In this document: positions 17,772-27,394 of the stretch, one piece after another
Layout: every line of letters starts with the position of its first letter
How positions within the stretch are numbered: position 1 is the stretch's first letter
Source of the DNA: Bizionia saleffrena
GTDB taxonomy: Bacteria > Bacteroidota > Bacteroidia > Flavobacteriales > Flavobacteriaceae
DNA: 64,000 nucleotides
Direction of reading: 5' to 3'
Assembly: GCF_008086175.1 (NCBI RefSeq)
Contig: NZ_VSKM01000001.1
Coordinates: forward strand, 186,001 to 250,000
Translations under genes and position numbers: made by a program
Notes under the pieces: model-generated
Told to the model about the DNA's origin: nothing
The model's input: only the letters and a program-made list of their open reading frames with translations
Database searches by the model: none

Positions 17772-18674
17772 TTGAGCACTATTCTTACCATTAATAATCT
17801 AACTAAAAAATACGGACTACTTACCGCCGTAAAGAACTTATCGTTTACCATTGAAAAAGGTAATGTCTATGGCATTTTAGGACCTAACGGAAGCGGGAAA
17901 TCGACCACCTTAGGTATTGCTTTAAATGTAGTCAATAAAACCAGTGGGGATTTTAAATGGTTCGACGGTAAAGTTACCACGCATAACGCTCTTAAGAAAG
18001 TAGGTGCTATTATAGAAAGGCCAAATTTTTACCCGTACATGACGGCATACAAGAATCTAGAACTGGTTTGTAAGATAAAAGGTATCGATACTTCTAAAAT
18101 TTTAGAAAAGTTAGAGTTAGTCGATTTAATAGAACGAAAAGACAGTAAGTTTCAAACCTTCTCTCTGGGAATGAAACAACGTTTAGCCATAGCATCTGCG
18201 CTTCTTAACGATCCCGAAATTTTAATTTTAGACGAGCCCACAAATGGCTTAGATCCGCAAGGCATTCATAAAATAAGAGCCTTAATACAGCAAATTGCAA
18301 GTAACGGCACCACTATTCTATTAGCGTCTCATTTGTTAGATGAAGTCGAAAAAGTATGCACACACGTTGTCGTACTTAGAAAAGGTGAAAAATTATATTC
18401 TGGACGTGTAGACGAAATGATTTCTAGCCACGGTTTTTTCGAACTTAAGAGCGAAGACAGCGCTAAGCTTATCACATTTTTAGAAGCCCACCCTTCTATT
18501 AACAAAACAGTAAAGAAAGACGATATGGTTACTGCCTTTTTAAAAGAACCTCTGTCTGCTTCAGAATTTAATAAGCAGCTTTTTAATTCTGGTATCTTCC
18601 TCTCGCATTTGATTATGAGAAAAGAAAGTTTAGAAGAACAATTCTTAAAACTAACCGACAACCCTTCCGCTTAA
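17772..18674 (+). CDS. ABC transporter ATP-binding protein
   Basis: This 300-residue ATPase is of the CcmA/NatA/bacitracin-exporter type. Walker A is GPNGSGKST (residues 37-45), the signature is FSLGMKQRLA, Walker B is ILILDEPTNGLDPQG, and the switch His is in LLASHLLDE. A C-terminal extension of about 80 residues follows. The start is TTG: no in-frame ATG or GTG exists between the upstream stop near 17718 and this codon, and MSTILTINNLTKKYG matches the normal family N-terminus. With the permease gene 43 bases downstream it forms a two-gene exporter; substrate unknown. Confidence 0.9.
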   Translation: MSTILTINNLTKKYGLLTAVKNLSFTIEKGNVYGILGPNGSGKSTTLGIALNVVNKTSGDFKWFDGKVTTHNALKKVGAIIERPNFYPYMTAYKNLELVCKIKGIDTSKILEKLELVDLIERKDSKFQTFSLGMKQRLAIASALLNDPEILILDEPTNGLDPQGIHKIRALIQQIASNGTTILLASHLLDEVEKVCTHVVVLRKGEKLYSGRVDEMISSHGFFELKSEDSAKLITFLEAHPSINKTVKKDDMVTAFLKEPLSASEFNKQLFNSGIFLSHLIMRKESLEEQFLKLTDNPSA

Positions 18675-18717
18675 AACTAAAAAACCTTCTGAACAGGCTT
18701 CAGTAAAACTCTCATAT

Positions 18718-19551
18718 ATGTTACGACTTTTAAATATAGAATTTATAAAATTATGGAATAATAGAGCGAGCAAAGTACTTATCCTTGCCTATTTTATTCT
18801 TTTATCATGTATTGCGCTTATCTCAGCTATAAAATTTGATTTCGGCTTTTTTAGATTTCATTTAGCAGAACAAGGCATTTTCAATTTTCCGTTTATCTGG
18901 CATTTTAACACCTATGTTGCTGCGGCCTTAAAATTCTTTTTAGCCATAGTTATTGTAAGTATGATGGCCAACGAATACAGCAATAAAACTATAAAACAGA
19001 ACTTAATAGACGGTTTAAGTAAAAAGGAGTTTATTCTTTCAAAATTTTTAACTGTTGCCGCTTTTGCGCTTATTTCTACAATTTTCGTCTTTATTATCTC
19101 TTTAATTTTGGGTTATATTTTTTCTAGCTTTACAGAAGCCAGTATTGTATTTAGCGATTTAGATTATTTATTCGCCTTTTTTATTAAGCTATTAGGCTTC
19201 TTTTCTTTCTGTTTGTTCTTGGGGATTTTAATAAAACGTTCTGCGTTCGCTTTAGGCTTTTTGTTTGTGTGGTATATGGTAGAAGGTCTAGCAAGAATCG
19301 TTTTAAACTTATGGGATAAAACTACAGAATACGCCGATACTATTACGCAATTCTTCCCCTTACAATCCATGTCTAATTTAATTAAACAGCCCTTTTCAAG
19401 ATTAGGAGCGGTTAAAGAAATGGCTAATCAAGTTGGAGAGCAATTCGATTTCGACTATGCCGTACATTGGTACGATATCGTTATTGTACTATTTTGGACC
19501 ACCTTCTTTATTGTGTTTTCTTATAAACTATTGCAAAAAAGAGATTTATAA
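18718..19551 (+). CDS. ABC-2 type transporter permease
   Basis: This 277-residue integral membrane protein has six predicted hydrophobic segments, at about residues 18-38, 70-88, 112-138, 155-175, 180-200 and 250-270. The first cytoplasmic stretch, MLRLLNIEFIKLWNNRASKVL, and MMANEYSNKTIKQNLIDGLSKKEFILSK between helices 2 and 3 are typical of ABC-2 permeases paired with NosF/BcrA-like ATPases. It follows its ATPase gene and completes the exporter. Substrate cannot be inferred. Confidence 0.88.
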   Translation: MLRLLNIEFIKLWNNRASKVLILAYFILLSCIALISAIKFDFGFFRFHLAEQGIFNFPFIWHFNTYVAAALKFFLAIVIVSMMANEYSNKTIKQNLIDGLSKKEFILSKFLTVAAFALISTIFVFIISLILGYIFSSFTEASIVFSDLDYLFAFFIKLLGFFSFCLFLGILIKRSAFALGFLFVWYMVEGLARIVLNLWDKTTEYADTITQFFPLQSMSNLIKQPFSRLGAVKEMANQVGEQFDFDYAVHWYDIVIVLFWTTFFIVFSYKLLQKRDL

Positions 19552-19628
19552 TACTGTTAATTGGCAAGCATCTTAAATAACTGCCCCTTTTTAATAATAG
19601 TACAGTTAATGTTTTATTTTTAAAATGA

Positions 19629-19636
19629 TACCTTTG
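19629..19636 (+). promoter_or_regulatory. Candidate -7 promoter element for T9SS cargo genes
   Basis: TACCTTTG fits TAnnTTTG exactly and lies 24 bases before the first T9SS cargo ATG. The -33 side has only a weak GTTAA near 19605. It could drive the tandem genes at 19660 and 23003. Confidence 0.4.
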
Positions 19637-19659
19637 ATAGGTATTGTTATATTATAAAA

Positions 19660-22600
19660 ATGAAAAGAAATTTTTTACTATTATTTTTGTTGAGTTTTGT
19701 ATTTACTTACGGACAAAACGAAGCGTCTAACTGGTATTTTGGAGATAATGCTGGAATAAATTTTGATATAAACACAAGTACCATTACCGCTTTAAGTGAT
19801 GGGCAGTTAGCGACCGTTGAAGGCTGTACAACCATATCTAATGGTAATGGCGATTTAGTTTTATACACAGATGGAACAACGGTTTACAACGCCGCTCACA
19901 ACACAATGACGAACGGCATAGGTCTTTTTGGGGATGCTTCAAGTTCGCAGTCGGCGATTATTGTACCTAAACCAGGTGATCCTGATATTTACTATATTTT
20001 TACGGTGGGCTCTAACCAAAATCTTACAGGTTTAAATTATTCTGTTGTTGATATGACCGCCGACAATGGCAATGGTGCAGTCACTGATAAAAACATAAAC
20101 TTATTAGCTGCCTGTTCCGAAAAAATTTCAGCAGTTTTAAAAGATTGTGTTACCGGAAATATTTGGGTTATCGCCTTCTCTAGCAGTAGCGGGTATAACA
20201 CAACGGGAATGAATACCTTTCACGCTTACGAAGTCTCCAATACAGGCGTAAATAGTACAGCGATTACCTCTAGTTTGAACGTTAACGTAAATGATGCGCG
20301 TGGCAGTTTAAAGTTCTCGCCAGACGGCAACCGATTAGCTTGCGCAAATGTTAAAGACGGTTTATTTATTGCTGATTTTGATAAACAATCGGGACTTGTC
20401 TCTAACCGTCAGAACCTTCAAATAAATACTCAAAATAGTAACAAACCGTATGGTGTAGAATTTTCCCCAAATAGTCAATTACTGTACGTAACCTCTTCTA
20501 ACGATTTTTTTCAAAGTCCATCGGAAAACAACATTCCCAGTAATCACAAATCATCTCTTATTCAATACAATTTAGCAATTAATAATATTTCTGCAAGCCA
20601 AGTCGTTCTTGACGATCGCACACTGTATCGCGGTGGTTTACAATTAGGTCCAGATGGAAAAATTTATCGTGCTTTAAGCTCTACCTACGACGTCGGGCTT
20701 CCTTTTTTAGGCGTCATAGACGCGCCAAACATTTTAGGAGTAGATAGTAATTACTTACACAATGCCGTAAGTTTAAATGGTAGAAATGCCCGCCAAGGTT
20801 TACCTCCATTTATCACCTCTTTTTTTAGTCAGACTATCGATATTATTCAAAATAATGTTAATACTGTAAGTCTACCATTATGCGATGGAGACACTTACAT
20901 ATTAACAGCCGACAATGTGCCAGGTGCAACGTACAGCTGGACTAAAGATGGTAATGCCATTCCGCCAACAAACCCCGCTACACCTTACGAATTAGAGATT
21001 ACCGACAACGGCACCTACGAAGTGGTTATCGACTTACAAAACGGAAACTGTAATACGTTGGAAGGTCTTGCAATTGTAACTTACTACGGTATTCCCACTG
21101 CTAATCCACCCAACACCATTTCAATTTGTGATGTCGATAATGATAATTCTGAAGCTTTCAATTTAACCCTTTTAAATCCGGAGATTCTATTAACACAAGA
21201 TCCAACAGCCTTCAGTGTAAAATATTTTAACACGCAAATTGATGCTGATGCCAATGAGAATGAACTTCTAGGTGACTACACCGTAATAACACCAATTGAA
21301 ACTTTAGTCGCTCGAGTAGAAAATAATGAAAACCCTAAGTGTTACCAAACGACAGCGGTTACTATAACAATGACAACTACCCCAACGCTCTCAAGTTTAG
21401 TCGATTTTAATAATTGTGATACCGATGCTAACCCTACAGACGGCTTTTCTGAAACCGACCTAAGTAATTTTAATGCTACTATTTTAAGCGATCAAAATAC
21501 TTCCGATTATACAGTGTCTTACCACAGCTCACAAACAGATGCCGTCAACAATACAAACGCATTAGCTAATAATTACACAAACCAAACAGCATTTACAGAA
21601 ACTATTTTTGTTCGAGTTGAAAATATAAATAATATAGTGTGCTTTGTAACGGGTTCATTTGTGCTGAATATAAACCCAATTCCCGATGTTGTAGCGAGTA
21701 GCTTATTTCAGTGTGATGAAGATGGCATAAACGATGGAATTACCACTTTTAATTTAACTGAAGCGGATAATACAATTCTAAACAACCAAACAGACACTAT
21801 TGCAGTTTCGTATTTTTTAACCAGCGATAATGCGCAAAACAATGCAAATCCTTTAAGTGCTGATGCCTATAATAATATTGAAAATCCGCAAACACTTTTT
21901 GTGCGCGCATCAAACACAGAAACAGACTGTGTTAATTTCACTACCTTAACAATTGAAGTTAGTACGACACAAATTAGTGATTATGTTGCCGACCCAGTGT
22001 GCGACACTTTAGATTCGGAAGACGGTATCCACATATTCGACCTCAGCACGTTTACAGATGCTATTCTAACTGGACTACCTCAAGATTTAACTATAAATTA
22101 TTACGAAAGTTATACGGATGCTTTATTAGAAGTTAATCCTATTATTGAAACGGGCGCCTCAAATTCTAGTTACGAAAACACCGTACCCTACTCACAAACC
22201 ATTTATGTACGCGTAGAAAATGATAATGCATGTTATGGAATTAGTGACGTGTTATTAACTATAACCCCATTACCACAATTAGCGAACAATGAATCGTTAT
22301 TGTATTGTCTTAACGATTTCCCTGAAACAGTAACCATAAATGGCGGCGTTATAAATGCCAACCCAAATAACTTTTTATATGAATGGTCTACAGGCGAAAC
22401 CACTCAAAACATTGATATAAATGAAATAGGAACCTACACGGTAACCGTTACTAACCCGAACACAAACTGCTCGAAAACACGAACAATTGAAATAGAACCC
22501 TCAAACATTGCAACTATAAATGCCGTAGAGATTACAGATAATAGTATTCGTAATAATACAGTAACCGTGCTCACTTCTGGTGAAGGCGATTATGTTTACG

Positions 22601-23001
22601 CGCTAGTTAATGAAGCGGGAGAAACGACTTCTTTCCAAGAAAGTAATACCTTTACACAAGTGTCTCCAGGCATTTATTCGGTAATCGTTACAGATGTAAA
22701 AAATAATTGTGGTAGTATTGATCAAACTATTTCGGTCGTTGGTTTCCCGCTTTATTTTACACCTAATGGCGATGGTGTAAATGATACGTGGCAAGTCTAT
22801 GGTATTAACTCACAATTTCAATCAAGATCTGATATAAAAATATTCGATCGTTTCGGGAAATTTATTACTCAAATAAAACCGTCAAGCCGGGGTTGGGATG
22901 GTACTTATAATGGCAAACCGATGCCGACAAGTGATTATTGGTTTTTTATCACTTTAGAAGACGGTCGTAGTTACAAGAGTCATTTTACATTAAAAAGATA
23001 A
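19660..23001 (+). CDS. T9SS type B sorting-domain surface protein (beta-propeller, Cys/Asp repeats)
   Basis: This is a secreted protein of 1113 residues with a signal peptide (MKRNFLLLFLLSFVFTYGQ). Residues about 22-395 form a propeller-like domain shared with the next gene (NWYFGDNAGINFD, SQSAIIVPKPG, LKFSPDGNRLA). Residues about 485-870 hold four copies of a roughly 90-residue unit starting with a Cys-Asp-rich motif (CDVDNDNSEAFNL, CDEDGINDGITTFNL, CDTLDSEDGIHIFDL) and ending TxFVRVEN. The C-terminal 86 residues (FTPNGDGVNDTWQ … GWDGTYNGKPMP … DYWF) are a gliding-motility-associated type B sorting domain that directs export through the type IX system. Probably a surface adhesin; ligand unknown. 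It is one base upstream of its paralogue. Confidence 0.93.
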   Translation: MKRNFLLLFLLSFVFTYGQNEASNWYFGDNAGINFDINTSTITALSDGQLATVEGCTTISNGNGDLVLYTDGTTVYNAAHNTMTNGIGLFGDASSSQSAIIVPKPGDPDIYYIFTVGSNQNLTGLNYSVVDMTADNGNGAVTDKNINLLAACSEKISAVLKDCVTGNIWVIAFSSSSGYNTTGMNTFHAYEVSNTGVNSTAITSSLNVNVNDARGSLKFSPDGNRLACANVKDGLFIADFDKQSGLVSNRQNLQINTQNSNKPYGVEFSPNSQLLYVTSSNDFFQSPSENNIPSNHKSSLIQYNLAINNISASQVVLDDRTLYRGGLQLGPDGKIYRALSSTYDVGLPFLGVIDAPNILGVDSNYLHNAVSLNGRNARQGLPPFITSFFSQTIDIIQNNVNTVSLPLCDGDTYILTADNVPGATYSWTKDGNAIPPTNPATPYELEITDNGTYEVVIDLQNGNCNTLEGLAIVTYYGIPTANPPNTISICDVDNDNSEAFNLTLLNPEILLTQDPTAFSVKYFNTQIDADANENELLGDYTVITPIETLVARVENNENPKCYQTTAVTITMTTTPTLSSLVDFNNCDTDANPTDGFSETDLSNFNATILSDQNTSDYTVSYHSSQTDAVNNTNALANNYTNQTAFTETIFVRVENINNIVCFVTGSFVLNINPIPDVVASSLFQCDEDGINDGITTFNLTEADNTILNNQTDTIAVSYFLTSDNAQNNANPLSADAYNNIENPQTLFVRASNTETDCVNFTTLTIEVSTTQISDYVADPVCDTLDSEDGIHIFDLSTFTDAILTGLPQDLTINYYESYTDALLEVNPIIETGASNSSYENTVPYSQTIYVRVENDNACYGISDVLLTITPLPQLANNESLLYCLNDFPETVTINGGVINANPNNFLYEWSTGETTQNIDINEIGTYTVTVTNPNTNCSKTRTIEIEPSNIATINAVEITDNSIRNNTVTVLTSGEGDYVYALVNEAGETTSFQESNTFTQVSPGIYSVIVTDVKNNCGSIDQTISVVGFPLYFTPNGDGVNDTWQVYGINSQFQSRSDIKIFDRFGKFITQIKPSSRGWDGTYNGKPMPTSDYWFFITLEDGRSYKSHFTLKR
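21100..22270 (+). repeat. Four in-frame Cys/Asp-rich protein repeats
   Basis: Four units of about 280 bp inside the first T9SS cargo gene each encode C-D-x-D-x(0-3)-D/E-G/A-x-x-x-F-x-L, then a SYxxxxxDA segment and a (I/L)(F/Y)VRVEN segment. The units are divergent in DNA, so they are old duplications kept as protein repeats. Confidence 0.7.
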
Positions 23002-23002
23002 T

Positions 23003-25396
23003 ATGAAACACTTTATTTACAGCTTTTTTTTAGCTCTTATTTTGAGTCTAACCAGTGCAAATCTTAGCGCTCAAAATGAAAGTGCTTTTTGGTTTTTCGG
23101 TCAAGGTGCAGGCTTGAATTTTAATACGGGATATCCCGTTCCTGAGTTAAATGGAGAATTAAACACCGAGGAAGGCTGTGCTACCATATCTTCAAAATTG
23201 GGCGAATTATTATTTTATACCGATGGTGTTACTGTTTGGAATAAGAATCATCAAGTAATGAATAATGGAACGGGATTAACCGGAGATGCCTCTAGTACGC
23301 AATCGGCTATTATTATTCCAAAACCAAATAGCGCTTCTATTTATTATATTTTCACCGTAGATGGGCGAGCAGGATCGGATGGCTTGCGTTTTTCGGAAGT
23401 TGATATGACGCTTGATAACGACTTAGGCGCTATAACCTCTACTAAAAATGTAATGTTAATTAGCTCGTCTACAGAAAAAATAACAGCCGTTGAAAGTGCC
23501 GATGGCGAAAGCGTTTGGGTAATTGGTCATAAATGGAACAGTAATGAATTTGTGTCCTATTTAGTAGGTGCTACTGGCGTAAATACAACACCAATAATTA
23601 GTGCGATAGGGTCTTTCCATCAAGGTGTTTTAAACAATAGTATTGGCTATTTAAAGGCGTCTCCCAATAAAGAAAAAATAGCTTCTGTAAAATCTTATAC
23701 TAATGGTATTGTAGAAATTTTCGACTTTAATCCAACCACTGGAGTCTTAACAAATCCTTTAATTATTGATAATTTCACCTCTGACGATTTAGGGCCTTAC
23801 GGTTGCGAATTTTCTCCAGATAGTAGAATACTGTATGTCACCGAAATTATAAGAGATGGTGATAATTTCTCGAAGATCCACCAATATGATCTTACCGCAG
23901 GCAGTGCACTACAAATCATTGATTCTGATACAATTATTATTGAAGAAGAGGGGCTTTTAGGCGCTGTACAACAAGCCATAGACGGAAAAATATATGTTGC
24001 CAAATCAGGTTCTAATAGTATTGGCGTTATTAATTCACCGAATATTTTGGGCTTAGAGTGTAATTATAGTCCTGAAAGCGTTAATCTAGGACAAAACAAC
24101 ATTTCGTCTTTAGGATTACCGCCTTTTATTCAATCCTATTTCTTTGCAACCAATGTATTTAATAACACTTGTTTTGGAGATACCACACAATTTAGTATCG
24201 ATACGGCATCTACTATTACTAGTATTTCTTGGGATTTCGGCGACCCAGCTTCAGGCGTAAATAATTTCTCAAACAGTATGAATCCTAGCCACGTTTTTAC
24301 CGCTCCAGGTAATTACAACGTTACTATTACTTTTGAAGTTGAAGGTGAAACACAAATTTTATACCGGATGTTAAGCATTGATAACGAACCTCCCGTTTTA
24401 GACTTACCGCCTTTAGTAATTTGTAATCCTGACGATTCTAGCACTACGAGTTTTAATTTAATTAATGCTATTCCTACAAGTATTCAGAATAATCCTGATC
24501 TCAATTTTAGTTTTTTCACCACCGAAAACGATGCGATAACGACTACGAATCCTATCTTAAATCCTTTAACGTTTACAACGACTAGTAATACTACTATTTT
24601 TGTAAAATTAGATACGGCGAACGGAAACGGATGTTATAGCATTAATGAACTCGACATTCTACTTTTAGACCGTCCCGATATTGAAGAGTTTGAAGCAGTA
24701 TTCTTTTGCGATAACGGCAATACCTCTGTTATTTTGGATGTTGGAAATTTACCGCTGCCAATGAGTAATTATTCTTTTATATGGTCTGTTGCGGGAGAAA
24801 CAAGCTCACAAATCACTGTCGATATGGCCGGAACTTATACTGTAACAATTACCCAAAACGCGTCCATAACCACTGAAAATCCTGACGGGTGCTCGGCAAT
24901 AAGAACCGTTGTTGTAAGCGCTTCTAGCTTAGCCACAATAAATGCCGTAGAAACGACAGGAACTAATGCCCTTATTATTATATCGGGATTGGGTGATTAT
25001 GAATTTTCTTTAGACAACCCCAATGGGGGCTATCAAAACTCTAATTATTTTTCGAACATAAGTCCTGGAATTCATACGGTTTACGTTCGCGATAAAAATA
25101 ATTGTGGTCGCGCAGAAATTTCGTTTTCCATTATAGATTTCCCGCCTTACTTTACACCTAATGGAGATGGCGTTAACGATTTCTGGCAAGTCTATGGTGT
25201 TTCTGCTACCGAAGAGCCCAATACCGTTATTCATATTTTTAACCGTTTCGGGAAATTTATTACCGAAATAAAACCGTCAAGTCGCGGTTGGGATGGTACT
25301 TACAACGGGAAACCGATGCCAACAAGTGATTATTGGTTTTTTGTAACTTTAGAAGACGGACGCCGTTTTAAAAATCATTTCACTTTGAAACGTTAA
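23003..25396 (+). CDS. T9SS type B sorting-domain surface protein (beta-propeller, PKD)
   Basis: This 797-residue secreted protein is a paralogue of the preceding gene. It has a signal peptide (about 1-24, ending in NLSAQ), then a propeller-like domain at about 25-380 (FWFFGQGAGLNFN, STQSAIIIPKP). A PKD-like domain at about 395-460 carries ISWDFGDPASG and HVFTAPGNYNVTITF. One Cys/Asp repeat follows (VICNPDDSSTTSFNL), and a type B sorting domain fills about 710-797. The last 50 residues are almost identical to those of the upstream protein although the rest has diverged. It is one base downstream of that gene, so the two are very likely co-transcribed. Exported by T9SS; probable adhesin or matrix protein. 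Confidence 0.93.
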   Translation: MKHFIYSFFLALILSLTSANLSAQNESAFWFFGQGAGLNFNTGYPVPELNGELNTEEGCATISSKLGELLFYTDGVTVWNKNHQVMNNGTGLTGDASSTQSAIIIPKPNSASIYYIFTVDGRAGSDGLRFSEVDMTLDNDLGAITSTKNVMLISSSTEKITAVESADGESVWVIGHKWNSNEFVSYLVGATGVNTTPIISAIGSFHQGVLNNSIGYLKASPNKEKIASVKSYTNGIVEIFDFNPTTGVLTNPLIIDNFTSDDLGPYGCEFSPDSRILYVTEIIRDGDNFSKIHQYDLTAGSALQIIDSDTIIIEEEGLLGAVQQAIDGKIYVAKSGSNSIGVINSPNILGLECNYSPESVNLGQNNISSLGLPPFIQSYFFATNVFNNTCFGDTTQFSIDTASTITSISWDFGDPASGVNNFSNSMNPSHVFTAPGNYNVTITFEVEGETQILYRMLSIDNEPPVLDLPPLVICNPDDSSTTSFNLINAIPTSIQNNPDLNFSFFTTENDAITTTNPILNPLTFTTTSNTTIFVKLDTANGNGCYSINELDILLLDRPDIEEFEAVFFCDNGNTSVILDVGNLPLPMSNYSFIWSVAGETSSQITVDMAGTYTVTITQNASITTENPDGCSAIRTVVVSASSLATINAVETTGTNALIIISGLGDYEFSLDNPNGGYQNSNYFSNISPGIHTVYVRDKNNCGRAEISFSIIDFPPYFTPNGDGVNDFWQVYGVSATEEPNTVIHIFNRFGKFITEIKPSSRGWDGTYNGKPMPTSDYWFFVTLEDGRRFKNHFTLKR

Positions 25397-25442
25397 CAAT
25401 ACAGAAAAATAAATTGTACTTTTAGGGAAGACTTTTACCAAA

Positions 25443-27278
25443 ATGTTACGAACCGTTTGCTTCTTTATACTGTTATTAGGCGTTAATAATGAAATGTTTA
25501 GCCAAGACATCTCGTTATTTCAGCAATTTAACGGGCGTTACGATTACACAGCTATTGGCAACACTTTAAATCCTGCCGAAAATAATATTGTACAAGATTT
25601 CTGCGAGATACTTCCGGCCTCCCAAGCCGATTTATACCTGGACACCAACTGCTCTATTATTGCGGCTTATTTATATTGGGCAGGTTCTGGAACTGGTGAT
25701 TTAGAGGTGAGTTTTAACGGCTCCTCAATCACCGCCGACAACGCGTATATTACAGACTATTTAGATTCTAATTACGGTACTCTTAATTATTTTTCCTGTA
25801 TGGCCGATGTTACCGATCAAATTCTGGCTGCTGGAAATACGTCGTACACGTTTTCAGATTTAGACATTGCCAATTCCCTAGCCAGCAATCCTGGCTATTG
25901 CGAAAACCGGACTAATTTTGCTGGTTGGAGTCTCTATGTCGTTTATGAGAACCCCGCACTACCTTTAAATCAAATTAATTTATTTCAAGGTCTCGAAATT
26001 ATAAATCGGAATGTACAGGAAAAAGTAATTCTCTTAGAAAACGTAAACGTTTTAGATAATGAAAATGCAAAAATAGGATTCCTAGCTTGGGAAGGCGATA
26101 ATGCGTTAAATTATGGCGAAAGCTTATCTATTAATGGCAATATTATTGCTAATCCGCCGTTAAACGCTGCCGATAATGCTTTTAATGGCACCAATTCCTT
26201 TACCAATTCAAACACCTTTTATAATGGCGATTTAGATGTCTATAACATTGAAAATAATATAGCTATTGGCGATACCTCGGTTTCCATAAAACTAACGACT
26301 GGCGGATTAGACGCTAATGGTTTTTTTCAAGCGGATTTAATTCTACTAAATAACATTATTACCGTTTTAAATAGTCAGTTGCCAGATGCCACAATTACTA
26401 TTGATGCCTATTATATAAACTGTGGAAACCGCACTCTAGAAATTGACTACACCGTTTACAACCTAAATAGCACTGATATTTTACCAACAAACACGCCCAT
26501 TGCTTTTTATGCGAATAATACACTTATTGACACTTCATCGACACTAAATACCATCGCGATTGGTGCTTCGGAAACGCATAGTATTAACATTCAAATTCCC
26601 AGTACTATTCCAGACAACTTTACCTTAACAATTGTGGTAGACGATAACGGAAGCAGTACTGGAAACGTTGTCGAAATCATTGAAATCAATAACACAACAA
26701 CTCAGGAGATAACTCTTATTCCGTTACCTGAAATAAAACCCCTTCAGCCCTTAATGGCGTGTGATATTTCAAACAATACCGCTGTGTTCGATATTACAGC
26801 CATTCAAAATCAAATTAATGAGTCGTATTTCAATTTTTATTATTTCACTTCTATTGAAGATTTACAGGCTCACACCAACGTGATCACTTTACCAAATTAC
26901 TATCAGTCGTTAACAACACCACAAACCCTTTATTTGAAAGCGGAAACTGAAACCTGTTTCGATATCTATACTTTCAACGTACTCACAGAAAACTGTCCGC
27001 CATTTATACCTGAAGGCTTTTCGCCAAACAATGATGGTATTAACGATCATTTTAATATTGCAGGCCTTTACACCATTTTCGAAAAACACGAACTTTTGAT
27101 TTATAACCGCTGGGGGACGTTAATTTTTATAGGAAACAATGACTTAAAATGGTATGGAATTTCCAATCGAGGTTTCAATAAAGGATACCTCGTACCTACG
27201 GGAACTTACTTTTACGTCTTACATTTAAATGATGCCAACTATAAATCTATGACGGGTTGGGTCTACTTAAACTACTAA
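25443..27278 (+). CDS. T9SS type B sorting-domain protein with CARDB-like domain
   Basis: This secreted protein has 611 residues and a signal peptide ending MFSQ. The N-terminal ~290 residues form a beta-rich domain (AYLYWAGSGTGDLEVSFNG, NFAGWSLYVVYENP) frequent in gliding-associated proteins. Residues about 300-440 look like a CARDB-type Ig fold (ITIDAYYINCGNRTLEIDYTV). One Cys/Asp repeat (PLMACDISNNTAVFDI) comes next, then a sorting domain (EGFSPNNDGINDHFNI … YNRWGTLIF … PTGTYFYVLHL). This C-terminus follows the more usual F-S-P-N-x-D-G form and differs from the GWDGTYNGK type of its neighbours. It lies 46 bases after the previous gene. Confidence 0.9.
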   Translation: MLRTVCFFILLLGVNNEMFSQDISLFQQFNGRYDYTAIGNTLNPAENNIVQDFCEILPASQADLYLDTNCSIIAAYLYWAGSGTGDLEVSFNGSSITADNAYITDYLDSNYGTLNYFSCMADVTDQILAAGNTSYTFSDLDIANSLASNPGYCENRTNFAGWSLYVVYENPALPLNQINLFQGLEIINRNVQEKVILLENVNVLDNENAKIGFLAWEGDNALNYGESLSINGNIIANPPLNAADNAFNGTNSFTNSNTFYNGDLDVYNIENNIAIGDTSVSIKLTTGGLDANGFFQADLILLNNIITVLNSQLPDATITIDAYYINCGNRTLEIDYTVYNLNSTDILPTNTPIAFYANNTLIDTSSTLNTIAIGASETHSINIQIPSTIPDNFTLTIVVDDNGSSTGNVVEIIEINNTTTQEITLIPLPEIKPLQPLMACDISNNTAVFDITAIQNQINESYFNFYYFTSIEDLQAHTNVITLPNYYQSLTTPQTLYLKAETETCFDIYTFNVLTENCPPFIPEGFSPNNDGINDHFNIAGLYTIFEKHELLIYNRWGTLIFIGNNDLKWYGISNRGFNKGYLVPTGTYFYVLHLNDANYKSMTGWVYLNY

Positions 27279-27302
27279 TTATAATGTATTTCATCTAATT
27301 TA

Positions 27303-27333
27303 TTGGTAATTAAACTATAAAACGGTAAATTCG
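27303..27333 (+). promoter_or_regulatory. Candidate Bacteroidota promoter
   Basis: TTG at 27303-27305 and TAAATTCG at 27326-27333 with a 20-bp spacer approximate the TTG-N19-TAnnTTTG pattern (one mismatch in the -7 element). It lies 61 bases before the ATG of the 1603-residue cargo gene. Confidence 0.4.
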
Positions 27334-27394
27334 CACCGTTAGTCGGTTAATATTTAATCGATTTAATACTAACTTAACACAATGCCCCTTACTT

